The notes under the pieces are model-generated. The model was not told where the DNA came from and did no database searches. It worked only from the letters and a program-made list of their open reading frames with translations. Positions 9,029 to 17,717 of a DNA stretch of 64,000 bases are shown piece after piece. The stretch is from Streptomyces sp. NBC_01591 (GTDB taxonomy: Bacteria > Actinomycetota > Actinomycetes > Streptomycetales > Streptomycetaceae): the NCBI RefSeq assembly GCF_035918155.1, contig NZ_CP109327.1:2418001-2482000 (forward strand), read 5' to 3'. Within the stretch, counting starts at the first letter, position 1, and every line of letters begins with the position of its first letter. Position numbers and translations under genes: made by a program.

Positions 9029-12000
9029 ATGACATCGCCGCAGTACCGCCAGGTACCCGCCCAGGTCGACCTGCCCGCGCTGGAGCACGCCGTGCTCGAT
9101 TTCTGGCGCGACAGCAAGGTCTTCGCCAAGAGCCTCGAACAGTCCGAGGGCCGCCCCGAGTGGGTCTTCTACGAGGGCCCGCCCACCGCCAACGGTATGC
9201 CCGGCGCCCACCACATCGAGGCCCGCGTCTTCAAGGACGTCTTCCCCCGCTTCCGGACCATGCAGGGCTACCACGTCGGCCGCAAGGCCGGCTGGGACTG
9301 CCACGGACTGCCGGTCGAGCTCGCGGTCGAGAAGGAGCTGGGCTTCAACGGCAAGAAGGACATCGAGGCGTACGGCATCGCCGAGTTCAACGCCAAGTGC
9401 CGCGAGTCCGTGACCCGCCACACGGACGCGTTCACCGAGCTCACGACCCGCATGGGCTACTGGGTCGACCTCGACGACGCGTACCGCACGATGGACCCCG
9501 AGTACGTCGAGTCGGTGTGGTGGTCGCTGAAGGAGATCTTCAACAAGGGCCTCCTGGTCCAGGACCACCGCGTCGCCCCCTGGTGCCCCCGCTGCGGCAC
9601 CGGTCTCTCCGACCACGAGCTGGCACAGGGTTACGAGACGGTCGTCGACCCCTCGGTCTTCGTCCGCTTCCCCCTCACCTCCGGCCCGCTGGCCGGCGAA
9701 GCCTCGCTCCTCGTCTGGACGACCACCCCCTGGACCCTGGTCTCCAACACCGCCGTCGCCGCGCACCCCGACGTCACGTACGTCGTCGCGACCGATGGCG
9801 AGGAGAAGCTCGTCGTCGCGCAGCCGCTCGTCGAGAAGGCGCTGGGCGAGGGCTGGGAGACCACCGGTGAGACCTTCACCGGCCGCGAGATGGAGCGCTG
9901 GACCTACGAGCGCCCCTTCACCCTGGTGGACTTCCCGGCCGAGGCGCACTACGTGGTCAACGCCGAGTACGTGACGACCGAGGACGGTACGGGTCTGGTC
10001 CACCAGTCCCCCGCCTTCGGCGCCGACGACCTCGTCGTCTGCCGCTCCTACGGCCTCCCGGTCGTCAACCCGGTCCGCCCCGACGGCACCTTCGAGGAGG
10101 ACCTGCCGCTGGTCGGCGGTGTCTTCTTCAAGAAGGCCGACGAGGCGCTCACCGAGGACCTGGCCGCCCGCGGCAAGCTCTTCCGGCACGTCCCGTACGA
10201 GCACAGCTACCCGCACTGCTGGCGCTGCCACACCGCGCTGCTCTACTACGCGCAGCCGTCCTGGTACATCCGTACGACCGCCATCAAGGACCGGCTGCTC
10301 CAGGAGAACGAGAAGACCAACTGGTTCCCGGACTCCGTCAAGAACGGCCGCTTCGGCGACTGGCTGAACAACAACGTCGACTGGGCGCTCTCCCGCAACC
10401 GCTACTGGGGCACCCCGCTGCCGATCTGGCGCTGCGAGGACGGCCACCCCACCTGCGTGGGCTCCCGCGCCGAGCTCGGCGAGCTCACCGGCACCGACCT
10501 CTCGGGCCTCGACCCGCATCGCCCGTTCATCGACGAGATCACGTTCACCTGCTCGCACGAGAACTGCCAGCTGGAGGCGTACCGCGTCCCCGAGGTCATC
10601 GACGCCTGGTACGACTCGGGTTCGATGCCGTTCGCGCAGTGGGGCTACCCGTACAAGAACAAGGAACTCTTCGAGAGCCGTTACCCGGCGCAGTTCATCT
10701 CGGAGGCCATCGACCAGACCCGCGGCTGGTTCTACACGCTGATGGCGGTCGGCACCCTGGTCTTCGACAAGTCGTCCTACGAGAACGTGGTCTGCCTGGG
10801 CCACATCCTCGCCGAGGACGGCCGCAAGATGTCCAAGCACCTCGGCAACATCCTTCAACCCATCCCCCTCATGGACCAGCACGGCGCGGACGCGGTGCGC
10901 TGGTTCATGGCGGCGGGCGGCTCCCCGTGGGCGGCGCGCCGCGTCGGCCACAACACGATCCAGGAGGTCGTCCGCAAGACCCTCCTGACGTACTGGAACA
11001 CGGTCGCCTTCCAGGCCCTGTACGCCCGTACGTCGGACTGGGCCCCCTCCGCGGCCGACCCGGCCCCGGCGGACCGCACGGTCCTGGACCGCTGGCTGCT
11101 GAGCGAGCTGAACGCGCTGGTGGACCAGGTCACGCAGGCCCTGGAGGGCTACGACACCCAGCGCGCCGGCAAGCTGCTGTCCGCCTTCGTGGACGACCTG
11201 TCCAACTGGTACGTACGCCGCTCGCGCCGCCGCTTCTGGCAGGGCGACAAGGCGGCGCTGCGCACCCTGCACGAGGTCGTCGAGACGGTGACCCGGCTGA
11301 TGGCCCCGCTCACCCCGTTCATCACCGAGCGGGTCTGGCAGGACCTGGTCGTCCCGGTCACGCCGGACGCCCCCGAGTCTGTCCACCTCTCCACCTGGCC
11401 GAAGGCGGACCTGGCGGCGATCGACCCCACCCTCTCCACGCAGATGGCGCTGGTCCGCCGCCTGGTCGAGCTGGGCCGGGCCACCCGCGCCGAGTCCGGT
11501 GTGAAGACCCGTCAGCCGCTGTCCCGGGCCCTGGTCGCGGCGGCCGGCTTCGAGGCGCTCTCCCCCGAGCTGCACGCCCAGATCACCGAGGAGCTGAACG
11601 TCTCCTCGCTGGCCTCGCTCTCGGAGGTCGGCGGCTCACTGGTCGACACGACCGCGAAGGCCAACTTCCGGGCGCTCGGCAAGCGGTTCGGCAAGGGCGT
11701 CCAGGCGGTGGCCAAGGCGGTCGCGAACGCCGATGCGGCGGCCCTCTCGCTGGCCCTGCGCGAGGGCACGGCATCGGTCGAGGTGGACGGCGAGACCGTC
11801 ACCCTCTCCCCCGACGAGGTGATCATCACCGAGACCCCGCGCGAGGGCTGGTCGGTCGCGTCCGACTCGGGCGCGACGGTCGCCCTGGACCTGGAGATCA
11901 CCCCGGAGCTGCGGCGCGCGGGCCTCGCCCGTGACGCGATCCGCCTCATCCAGGAGGCCCGCAAGAACAGCGGCCTGGACGTCGCCGACCGCATCGCCGT

Positions 12001-12178
12001 CCGCTGGACGTCGGCCTCCCCCGCCACGGTGGAAGCCCTGACCGAACACGCCACCCTGATCGCGGACGAGGTCCTGGCCCTGGACTACGCCCAGGGCGAG
12101 GCGGACACGTCGTACGGCGAGCCCTTCGAGGACGAGGGCCTGTCGCTGACGTTCCGCCTCCGCAAGACGGAGCAGTAA
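9029..12178 (+). CDS. ileS: isoleucyl-tRNA synthetase, type 2 (GXHH signature)
   Basis: A 1049-residue class I synthetase that charges tRNA-Ile. The ATG is ten bases after GGAGG. The nucleotide-binding signature reads PGAHHIEAR: residues 59-62 are G-A-H-H, the eukaryote-like GXHH form of type-2 IleRS rather than canonical HXGH. The second signature KMSKH is at residues 600-604, preceded by the CP1 editing domain (about 200-400) and followed by the anticodon-binding domain with WYVRRSRRRFWQG. Type-2 enzymes are generally poorly inhibited by mupirocin, so intrinsic tolerance is expected. Regulated by the T-box just upstream; stands alone, convergent with the dcw cluster. Confidence 0.97.
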   Translation: MTSPQYRQVPAQVDLPALEHAVLDFWRDSKVFAKSLEQSEGRPEWVFYEGPPTANGMPGAHHIEARVFKDVFPRFRTMQGYHVGRKAGWDCHGLPVELAVEKELGFNGKKDIEAYGIAEFNAKCRESVTRHTDAFTELTTRMGYWVDLDDAYRTMDPEYVESVWWSLKEIFNKGLLVQDHRVAPWCPRCGTGLSDHELAQGYETVVDPSVFVRFPLTSGPLAGEASLLVWTTTPWTLVSNTAVAAHPDVTYVVATDGEEKLVVAQPLVEKALGEGWETTGETFTGREMERWTYERPFTLVDFPAEAHYVVNAEYVTTEDGTGLVHQSPAFGADDLVVCRSYGLPVVNPVRPDGTFEEDLPLVGGVFFKKADEALTEDLAARGKLFRHVPYEHSYPHCWRCHTALLYYAQPSWYIRTTAIKDRLLQENEKTNWFPDSVKNGRFGDWLNNNVDWALSRNRYWGTPLPIWRCEDGHPTCVGSRAELGELTGTDLSGLDPHRPFIDEITFTCSHENCQLEAYRVPEVIDAWYDSGSMPFAQWGYPYKNKELFESRYPAQFISEAIDQTRGWFYTLMAVGTLVFDKSSYENVVCLGHILAEDGRKMSKHLGNILQPIPLMDQHGADAVRWFMAAGGSPWAARRVGHNTIQEVVRKTLLTYWNTVAFQALYARTSDWAPSAADPAPADRTVLDRWLLSELNALVDQVTQALEGYDTQRAGKLLSAFVDDLSNWYVRRSRRRFWQGDKAALRTLHEVVETVTRLMAPLTPFITERVWQDLVVPVTPDAPESVHLSTWPKADLAAIDPTLSTQMALVRRLVELGRATRAESGVKTRQPLSRALVAAAGFEALSPELHAQITEELNVSSLASLSEVGGSLVDTTAKANFRALGKRFGKGVQAVAKAVANADAAALSLALREGTASVEVDGETVTLSPDEVIITETPREGWSVASDSGATVALDLEITPELRRAGLARDAIRLIQEARKNSGLDVADRIAVRWTSASPATVEALTEHATLIADEVLALDYAQGEADTSYGEPFEDEGLSLTFRLRKTEQ

Positions 12179-12187
12179 CCCGCGACA

Positions 12188-12237
12188 AGAAGAGGGGCCC
12201 GGCCGGACAGCTGTTGTCCGGCCGGGCCCCTTCTTTT
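12188..12237 (+). terminator. strong intrinsic terminator of ileS
   Basis: A long hairpin (AAGAGGGGCCCGGCCGGACA and its complement around a short loop) begins ten bases after the ileS stop and runs into TTCTTTT. It is one of the few U-tailed terminators in this window. Confidence 0.93.
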
Positions 12238-12261
12238 GCTCTCCAGCCCCTGCGCCGCAAT

Positions 12262-12345
12262 CTCAGCCCCTCCGGCGATTGAGGAGCGGGGTCCGGGGCA
12301 GAGCCCCGGTTTCGGGAAGGGGCGGGGAGGGGACAGGCCCCGCGC
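12262..12345. repeat. Streptomyces intergenic palindromic repeat
   Basis: The stretch beginning CAGCCCCTCCGGCGATTGAG and continuing through GCGGGGTCCGGGGCAGAGCC to TTTCGGGAAGGGGCGGGG matches, from memory, a short repeat found in many copies between Streptomyces genes. It contains nested inverted repeats, such as CCGGGGC-AGA-GCCCCGG at 12293-12309. It lies between the ileS and divIVA terminators, a typical place for it. Function unknown. The bases from 12346 to 12406 show nothing I recognise. Confidence 0.65.
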
Positions 12346-12406
12346 AGCGGCCCCGCACCCCCACCCACAGCACCACACCCACACAACGGCCCGCACCGCG
12401 CACGAC

Positions 12407-12450
12407 AAAAGGGCCGGGCCCCGGGGAAACCCCGGGGCCCGGCCCTCAGC
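12407..12450 (-). terminator. intrinsic terminator of divIVA / dcw cluster
   Basis: Read on the minus strand this is a perfect hairpin with GGGCCGGGCCCCGGGG arms around a short loop, followed by TTTTGTCG. It lies about 40 bases beyond the divIVA stop and closes the dcw transcription unit against the convergent ileS. Confidence 0.9.
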
Positions 12451-12486
12451 CTGCCGACGGCTACGCGCTCACCGCGCGTACCCGGC

Positions 12487-13617
12487 TCAGTTGTCGTCCT
12501 CGTCGATCAGGAATCCACGCATCGGCGAAGGAGCCTGCTGCATCGGCTGCGGCGCCTGCGGCCGCACCGGCGCCATCGGCTGGGTCATCGCCGGCGACAT
12601 CTGCTGCTGGCCACCGTACGAGGGCGCACCGCCCATGGACGGGTTGCCGCCCATCTGCTGGTTGCCGTGGTTGCCGCCCATGGTGTGGCCCATGGCACCC
12701 GCACCGGCCGGAGCCAGCGAAGGCGACGGCGGCAGCGAAGCGGTCGCCGGGGTCCGCGGCGGGGCCAGCGAGTCGTCCGCCTGGGTCTCCAGCTGACGCA
12801 GCTGGCTCTCCAGGTAGGACTTCAGGCGGGTCCGGTACTCACGCTCGAAGCCGCGCAGGTCCTCGACCTTGCGCTCCAGCGTCGCGCGGGCCGACTCCAG
12901 CGAGCCCATCGCCACGCGGTGCTTCTCCTGCGCGTCCCGCTCCAGGGCATCCGCCTTGGCACGGGCGTCCCGCTCCAGGCCCTCGGCACGGCTGCGCGCC
13001 TCGCCGACGATCTTGTTGGCCTCGGAACGGGCCTCCGCGATCGCCTGGTCGGCGGTCTGCTGCGCGAGCGAGAGGACACGGGCGGCGCTGTCGCCACCGG
13101 GTCCCTGAACGGGCTGCTGCATCTGCGGCTGCTGCATCTGCTGCATCTGCTGCTGCGGGGCGTGACCGCCCATGGGGCCGCCCATCGGGCCACCCATGGG
13201 ACCGCCCTGCATCGGACCGGGGCCGTGCGGGCCCTGCGGACCGGGGCCGTGCTGGCCCTGGGGACCGGGGCCGTGACCGCTGGGACCGGCGGGCAGCTGC
13301 GGAGCACCACCGGGCAGCTGGGGCGGACCCATCTGCGGGGGCTGCTGCTGGACCGGCGGACCCGATATGGCGGCGGGCACAGGTGCCCCGGGCCGGTCCT
13401 GCGGCTCCGGCTTGCGCATGCCCTGCTGCTGGTTCTGCGCGGCGGCACGCGTGGCAGCGGCCAGCTTCGCGCGCAGATCCTCGTTCTCACGGAGCAGGCG
13501 GGTCAGCTCGGACTCGACCTCGTCGAGGAAGGCATCGACCTCGTCCTCGTCATAGCCTTCTCGGAGGCGGACGGTCGTGAACTGCTTGTTCCGCACGTCC
13601 TCAGGAGTCAGCGGCAT
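12487..13617 (-). CDS. divIVA: polar growth protein DivIVA (Wag31)
   Basis: A 376-residue cytoskeletal protein. The N-terminal DivIVA domain (MPLTPEDVRNKQFTTVRLRE, with YDEDEVDAFLDEVE) binds curved membrane and starts the first coiled coil (to about residue 60). Residues 65-195 are a low-complexity linker rich in Pro, Gln, Gly and Met, including HGPGPQGPHGPGPMQGG. A second long coiled coil (about 200-300) is followed by a Pro/Met/Gln-rich tail. In Streptomyces DivIVA marks hyphal tips, recruits the polarisome and is essential. Distal gene of the dcw cluster, 49 bases after yggT, with its own terminator. Confidence 0.95.
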   Translation of the reverse strand: MPLTPEDVRNKQFTTVRLREGYDEDEVDAFLDEVESELTRLLRENEDLRAKLAAATRAAAQNQQQGMRKPEPQDRPGAPVPAAISGPPVQQQPPQMGPPQLPGGAPQLPAGPSGHGPGPQGQHGPGPQGPHGPGPMQGGPMGGPMGGPMGGHAPQQQMQQMQQPQMQQPVQGPGGDSAARVLSLAQQTADQAIAEARSEANKIVGEARSRAEGLERDARAKADALERDAQEKHRVAMGSLESARATLERKVEDLRGFEREYRTRLKSYLESQLRQLETQADDSLAPPRTPATASLPPSPSLAPAGAGAMGHTMGGNHGNQQMGGNPSMGGAPSYGGQQQMSPAMTQPMAPVRPQAPQPMQQAPSPMRGFLIDEDDN

Positions 13618-13666
13618 CTCTTCTTCACCTCTACGTAGTCGTCGGCAGTCGGCAAGACCGTATCGC

Positions 13667-13951
13667 TCACAGGCTGATCACGATCCTGATCAGGATGGAG
13701 ACGATGATCATCAGAACGAAGAAGGACAGGTCGAGTGCCACGCCCCCGAGACGCAGCGGCGGGATGAACCGCCGCAGAAGCTTGAGCGGTGGATCGGTGA
13801 CAGTGTAGGTGGCCTCAAGTATGACCACCATCGGCTTGCCGGGCTGCCATGAACGCGCGAACTGGAAGACGTAGTCCATGACCAGCCGGAAGATCAGCAC
13901 GATGAGGAAACACATCAGCGCGACATAGACAACTTGCAGTGCGACGCCCAT
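13667..13951 (-). CDS. YggT-family membrane protein
   Basis: A 94-residue integral membrane protein from ATG 13951, six bases after AGGGAAG. It has two hydrophobic spans (VVYVALMCFLIVLIFRLVMDYV and LSFFVLMIIVSILIRIVI) separated by a short loop with the family motif DPPLKLLRRFIPP. YggT genes sit between sepF and divIVA in most Gram-positive dcw clusters and the product is thought to act at the division membrane; its molecular role is not settled. Spacing to sepF is 70 bases and to divIVA 49 bases, so one operon is likely. Confidence 0.9.
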   Translation of the reverse strand: MGVALQVVYVALMCFLIVLIFRLVMDYVFQFARSWQPGKPMVVILEATYTVTDPPLKLLRRFIPPLRLGGVALDLSFFVLMIIVSILIRIVISL

Positions 13952-14021
13952 TTCGCGCTTCCCTCTCCCCTGGCTCTCGTAGCTCCGGCCTCGCGGCCGG
14001 GTTGTTCCCGGTGTCGTGTTC

Positions 14022-14639
14022 TCAGCTCTGGTTGAAGAATCCGCCCTCAGCGATACGGGCCTTGTCCTCCGCCGTGACATCGACGTTAGCAGGCGACAAC
14101 AGGAACACCTTCTGCGTCACGCGCTCAATGCTGCCATGGAGACCGAAGACGAGTCCTGCAGCAAAGTCGACAAGTCGCTTTGCATCCGTATCGTCCATCT
14201 CCGTGAGGTTCATGATCACCGGAGTGCCCTCACGGAAGTGTTCCCCGATGGTACGGGCCTCGTTGTAGGTCCTGGGGTGCAGCGTGGTGATGCGGTAGGG
14301 CTCCCGCTCGGACACGACCTTGGGCATGATCACCGGTGCGTTCTTCTCCATGTTCGGGCGTTCAGGTGTGATGGATGCCACGGGGGCGATCCGGGCGGGT
14401 CGCTCTCTTTCCGCCGGGATCTGAACCGGCTCCCGTTGCGCGGGAGGCTGCACCACTCGTACCGGTTCGTCCCGTTCCCGGTCCCGCTCCACCTGATGCG
14501 CGGGCTGGTGCCGCCGCCGGTCGCGCTCGGGCTCCGGCTCGGGTTCGAATTCGTCGTCGGGGTCGAACCCCGGACCGTCGTACCCATCGTCCTCCACGAG
14601 GCCGAGGTAGACCGCCATCTTGCGCATCGCGCCGGCCAT
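14022..14639 (-). CDS. sepF: cell division protein SepF
   Basis: A 205-residue protein from ATG 14639 with GGAGGA eight bases upstream. It has an N-terminal amphipathic membrane-targeting segment ([17 protein letters not shown]), an acidic/basic low-complexity middle ([16 protein letters not shown]), and a C-terminal SepF domain of about 90 residues ([20 protein letters not shown] ... [10 protein letters not shown]). SepF tethers FtsZ to the membrane; Streptomyces has no FtsA, so SepF is the main anchor. The linker is longer than in Bacillus. It lies between yggS and yggT in the usual order. Confidence 0.95.
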   Translation of the reverse strand: MAGAMRKMAVYLGLVEDDGYDGPGFDPDDEFEPEPEPERDRRRHQPAHQVERDRERDEPVRVVQPPAQREPVQIPAERERPARIAPVASITPERPNMEKNAPVIMPKVVSEREPYRITTLHPRTYNEARTIGEHFREGTPVIMNLTEMDDTDAKRLVDFAAGLVFGLHGSIERVTQKVFLLSPANVDVTAEDKARIAEGGFFNQS

Positions 14640-14765
14640 GCTCTGAGTCCTCCGCTCTGTGGTGGATCGGCATCTGTCACCAAGTGCCCCGCGATCCACT
14701 GAGGCCTGCCCGCCATGGGCGGGAATGACCATATTTTCTGCTGTGGTCCGACCTGCTTGGCGACG

Positions 14766-15485
14766 TTACCCGAGCCCGGGTCGGACTCCGAGTACCGCCG
14801 TACCGACGCGCACATGTGTCGCTCCGGCCGCGACCGCGTCCTCGAGGTCCGCGCTCATCCCTGCAGAGACCATGTTCGCAGCCGGATGGTTCCCGCGCAG
14901 GCGGGATGAGAATTCCATCAGCCGGTCGAAGGCGGCCCGTTGCCGTCCCGCGTACGGTCCGGCGAGCGGTGCGACGGTCATCAGACCGCCGAGCCGCAGC
15001 CCCGGCGCGGAATCGACCGCGGCGGCCAACTCCTCGATCCCGTCCGGCGCGACGCCGCCCCGGTCGCCCCGCTCGCCGCTCTCCGCGTCGAGCGCCACCT
15101 GGATGAGACAGCCGAGTTCGCGCCCTTCGCGCTCGGCGGCCGCCGAGAGGGCCGTGACCAGTCTGGCCCGGTCCACCGACTGCACGACATCGGCATAACT
15201 CGCCACAGAACGAACCTTATTCGTCTGCAATTGACCGACGAAGTGCCATGTGAGCGACAGATCCGCACATTCGGCTGCTTTGGGGGCGGCGTCCTGGTCA
15301 CGATTCTCCGCGACATGACGCACACCCAGTTCGTGCAGAATCCGCACATCGCTCGCGGGATAGGTCTTGGTGACCACGATGAGGGTCACTTCTTCCCGCT
15401 TGCGACCGGCGGCGACACAGGCGGAAACAATGCGTTCCTCCACCCGCGCCAGATTTTCGGCGAGTTGAGCCTTACGGTCCGTCAT
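14766..15485 (-). CDS. PLP homeostasis protein, YggS family
   Basis: A 239-residue TIM-barrel protein. The pyridoxal phosphate lysine is in LIVVTKTYP near residue 40. Other family signatures are HFVGQLQTNKV, QSVDRARLV and LRLGGLMTVAP, and the phosphate-binding end SAGMSADLEDAVAAGATHVR with VRVGTAVLG. The family binds PLP but has no known catalytic reaction; it buffers cofactor and amino acid/keto acid balance. It starts six bases after the pgeF stop, so the two genes are cotranscribed. Confidence 0.95.
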   Translation of the reverse strand: MTDRKAQLAENLARVEERIVSACVAAGRKREEVTLIVVTKTYPASDVRILHELGVRHVAENRDQDAAPKAAECADLSLTWHFVGQLQTNKVRSVASYADVVQSVDRARLVTALSAAAEREGRELGCLIQVALDAESGERGDRGGVAPDGIEELAAAVDSAPGLRLGGLMTVAPLAGPYAGRQRAAFDRLMEFSSRLRGNHPAANMVSAGMSADLEDAVAAGATHVRVGTAVLGVRPGLG

Positions 15486-15491
15486 GCCCTA

Positions 15492-16232
15492 TCAGTCCAA
15501 CCAGACATATCCGGCGAGCCGCCCGGTGGTGCGGTCGCGGCGGTACGAGAAGTGGTCACTCGATTCGAGGGTGCAGACCGACGATGCCTGCCGGTCCTCG
15601 ACCCCGAGCGCTTCGAGCTGGGCATGGACCCCGGCGGTGACATCCACGGCCGGAGTGCCCCAGCTGGTCTCGGACCAGGCGGCCGGAACGCTCCGCGCGA
15701 CGTCGGCGCGCATGTCGGCCGGGACCTCGTAGCACCGTCCGCAGACCGCCGGCCCGGTGCGGGCGATGATCCGGGAAGTGTCGGCGCCGAGCCCGACCAT
15801 GGCCTCGACCACGGCGGGGACGACCCCGGCGACCAGGCCGGGACGGCCCGCGTGCGCCGCCGCCGCGATCCCGGCGACCGGGTCGGCGAGCAGTACGGGG
15901 GTGCAGTCGGCGGTGAGCACGGCGAGCGGGAGCCCGCGCCGCGCGGTCACCACCGCGTCCACCGCGGGGATTTCCGAAGCGTCTCCCCACGGCCCGTCGA
16001 CGACCGCGACGTCCCGCCCGTGCACCTGGTTCATCCAGACGACCTGCACCGGGTCAAGACCGAGATCCCGGGCGGCGCGGTCGCGATTGGCCAGAACGGC
16101 GGCGGGGTCGTCTCCGACCGCGCCGCCGAGGTTGAGCTCCTCGTACGGAGCGGCGCTCACTCCGCCCCACCTGTCGGTGAAGGCGAAGTGGGCGCCGCCC
16201 GCCGAGGACCGTGCGTGGTGCCGAGCTATCAC
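15492..16232 (-). CDS. pgeF: peptidoglycan editing factor PgeF / YlmD-like oxidase
   Basis: A 246-residue protein of the multicopper-polyphenol-oxidase (DUF152) family. Conserved motifs are [22 protein letters not shown] and [15 protein letters not shown] with metal-ligand His/Cys, and [15 protein letters not shown]. In E. coli the homologue YfiH removes misincorporated residues from UDP-MurNAc dipeptide, which fits its place beside ftsZ; other members act as purine nucleosidase or phosphorylase. GTG start 16232 overlaps the ftsZ stop by four bases (GTGA), so translation is coupled. The typical AGWRG motif appears as AGRPG here. Confidence 0.88.
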   Translation of the reverse strand: MIARHHARSSAGGAHFAFTDRWGGVSAAPYEELNLGGAVGDDPAAVLANRDRAARDLGLDPVQVVWMNQVHGRDVAVVDGPWGDASEIPAVDAVVTARRGLPLAVLTADCTPVLLADPVAGIAAAAHAGRPGLVAGVVPAVVEAMVGLGADTSRIIARTGPAVCGRCYEVPADMRADVARSVPAAWSETSWGTPAVDVTAGVHAQLEALGVEDRQASSVCTLESSDHFSYRRDRTTGRLAGYVWLD

Positions 16233-17440
16233 TTCAAGAAGTCCGGGACATCCAGCTCTTCGGCCTGGGAGTCCTGGTAGGGACGGGCCGGCGGGACGTG
16301 CGGAGTGACCGGCGGCAGGTGAGTCTCGCTCGCCACCGATACGGGCTCCGCCTGGACCGGCGGCTCCTCACGGGTGGGCACGGAGCCCAGTCCACCGGTC
16401 TGACGCACCGGCTCGGGGGTCCGGACCGGCGCGACGGGCTCGTCGCGCTTGGCGGAGTTCGCGCCCAGGACGTTCTCGCGGCGGGCCGGCGGCTGTCCGC
16501 CGTCGAAGCCCGCGGCGATCACGGTGACGCGTACCTCGTCGCCCAGCGCGTCATCGATGACCGCACCGAAGATGATGTTCGCCTCGGGGTGCGCCGCCTC
16601 GCTCACCAGCTGGGCGGCCTCGTTGATCTCGAAGAGACCGAGGTCGCTGCCGCCGGAGATGGAGAGCAGGACACCGCGGGCGCCGTCGATGGACGCCTCC
16701 AGGAGCGGCGAGGAGATCGCCATCTCCGCGGCGGCCACCGCGCGGTCGTCGCCACGGGCCGATCCGATGCCCATGAGTGCCGATCCGGCCTCGGACATGA
16801 CCGACTTGACGTCGGCGAAGTCGAGGTTGATCAGACCCGGGGTGGTGATGAGGTCGGTGATGCCCTGGACACCCGAGAGCAGCACCTGGTCGGCCGACTT
16901 GAACGCGTCGAGCACGCTGACCTGGCGGTCCGAGATGGACAGCAGCCGGTCGTTGGGAATGACGATGAGGGTGTCGACCTCTTCGCGGAGTTCGGCGATG
17001 CCGTCCTCCGCCTGGTTCGCGCGTCGCCGGCCCTCGAAGGTGAACGGGCGGGTGACCACGCCGATCGTCAGGGCGCCGAGCGAGCGCGCAATGTTGGCGA
17101 CGACGGGTGCGCCGCCGGTGCCGGTGCCGCCGCCTTCTCCGGCGGTTACGAAGACCATGTCGGCCCCCTTGAGGACCTCCTCGATCTCCTCACGGTGGTC
17201 CTCTGCCGCCTTGCGACCGACTGCCGGGTTGGCGCCGGCGCCAAGGCCGCGGGTGAGTTCGCGGCCGACGTCGAGCTTGACGTCGGCGTCGCTCATCAAC
17301 AGGGCTTGCGCATCAGTGTTGATCGCGATGAACTCGACGCCCTTGAGACCGACCTCGATCATTCGGTTGATGGCATTGACACCACCGCCGCCGACACCGA
17401 TGACCTTGATGACTGCGAGGTAGTTCTGCGGTGCTGCCAC
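16229..17440 (-). CDS. ftsZ: cell division GTPase FtsZ
   Basis: The 403-residue tubulin homologue. It starts at GTG 17440, with the N-terminal [18 protein letters not shown] and the tubulin signature GGGTGTGG at residues 103-110. The T7 loop and catalytic region [17 protein letters not shown] activate the neighbouring GTP. A variable linker of about 65 residues leads to the C-terminal peptide ELDVPDFLK, which binds SepF. FtsZ polymerises into cross-wall rings and, in sporulating hyphae, into ladders. The upstream region of about 280 bases carries likely developmental control sites; pgeF follows with a stop/start overlap. Confidence 0.98.
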   Translation of the reverse strand: MAAPQNYLAVIKVIGVGGGGVNAINRMIEVGLKGVEFIAINTDAQALLMSDADVKLDVGRELTRGLGAGANPAVGRKAAEDHREEIEEVLKGADMVFVTAGEGGGTGTGGAPVVANIARSLGALTIGVVTRPFTFEGRRRANQAEDGIAELREEVDTLIVIPNDRLLSISDRQVSVLDAFKSADQVLLSGVQGITDLITTPGLINLDFADVKSVMSEAGSALMGIGSARGDDRAVAAAEMAISSPLLEASIDGARGVLLSISGGSDLGLFEINEAAQLVSEAAHPEANIIFGAVIDDALGDEVRVTVIAAGFDGGQPPARRENVLGANSAKRDEPVAPVRTPEPVRQTGGLGSVPTREEPPVQAEPVSVASETHLPPVTPHVPPARPYQDSQAEELDVPDFLK

Positions 17441-17717
17441 GTCGAAGGCCTCTCGCCTCGAGTTACGTGTCGTCGCTTCGCGGTAGTCCCGCCGCGACGA
17501 CGGATGCCGATTGGGACGGTCCGAAACGCCGACCCAAACCCTAACGTTGAAGTTTAGGGTTACCAGTGTGTCTGCTTCATGGACTCTTCCGAACAGGACA
17601 CTAAGTCGACAAGTGGCGCACGTTCAACGAACACGCCGAACCTCCCGTTTTTCTTTTCACCCTATGTGATCACCCGTAGCGCTGACCAACCAGGGTGCTG
17701 GCCAGGCCAAATGTGCG
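17441..17717 (-). promoter_or_regulatory. ftsZ promoter region with WhiA-type motifs and a palindrome
   Basis: In Streptomyces this gap is known to hold several ftsZ promoters, one induced at sporulation. Three copies of the WhiA core motif GACAC/GTGTC are visible: 17568-17572 (GTGTC), 17597-17601 (GACAC) and 17728-17732 (GACAC, just inside the end of ftsQ). A perfect inverted repeat AACCCTAA-N9-TTAGGGTT is at 17537-17561. The segment is AT-richer than its neighbours. Transcription starts cannot be fixed by eye. The motifs are seen; WhiA binding is inference from known ftsZ control in sporulation. Confidence 0.6.

Noticed and set aside
8858..11575. A 905-codon open frame antisense to ileS
   Set aside because: High-GC DNA produces long spurious frames; composition is Arg/Gly/Val-rich with no domain, and it runs through the T-box. 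ileS on the plus strand is beyond doubt.
12240..12406. CRISPR-like repeats
   Set aside because: The repeats are nested inverted repeats of one intergenic element, not equal direct repeats separated by unique spacers.
16211..17557. Long plus-strand frame opposite ftsZ
   Set aside because: Shadow of ftsZ; protein composition is anomalous and there is no ribosome binding site.
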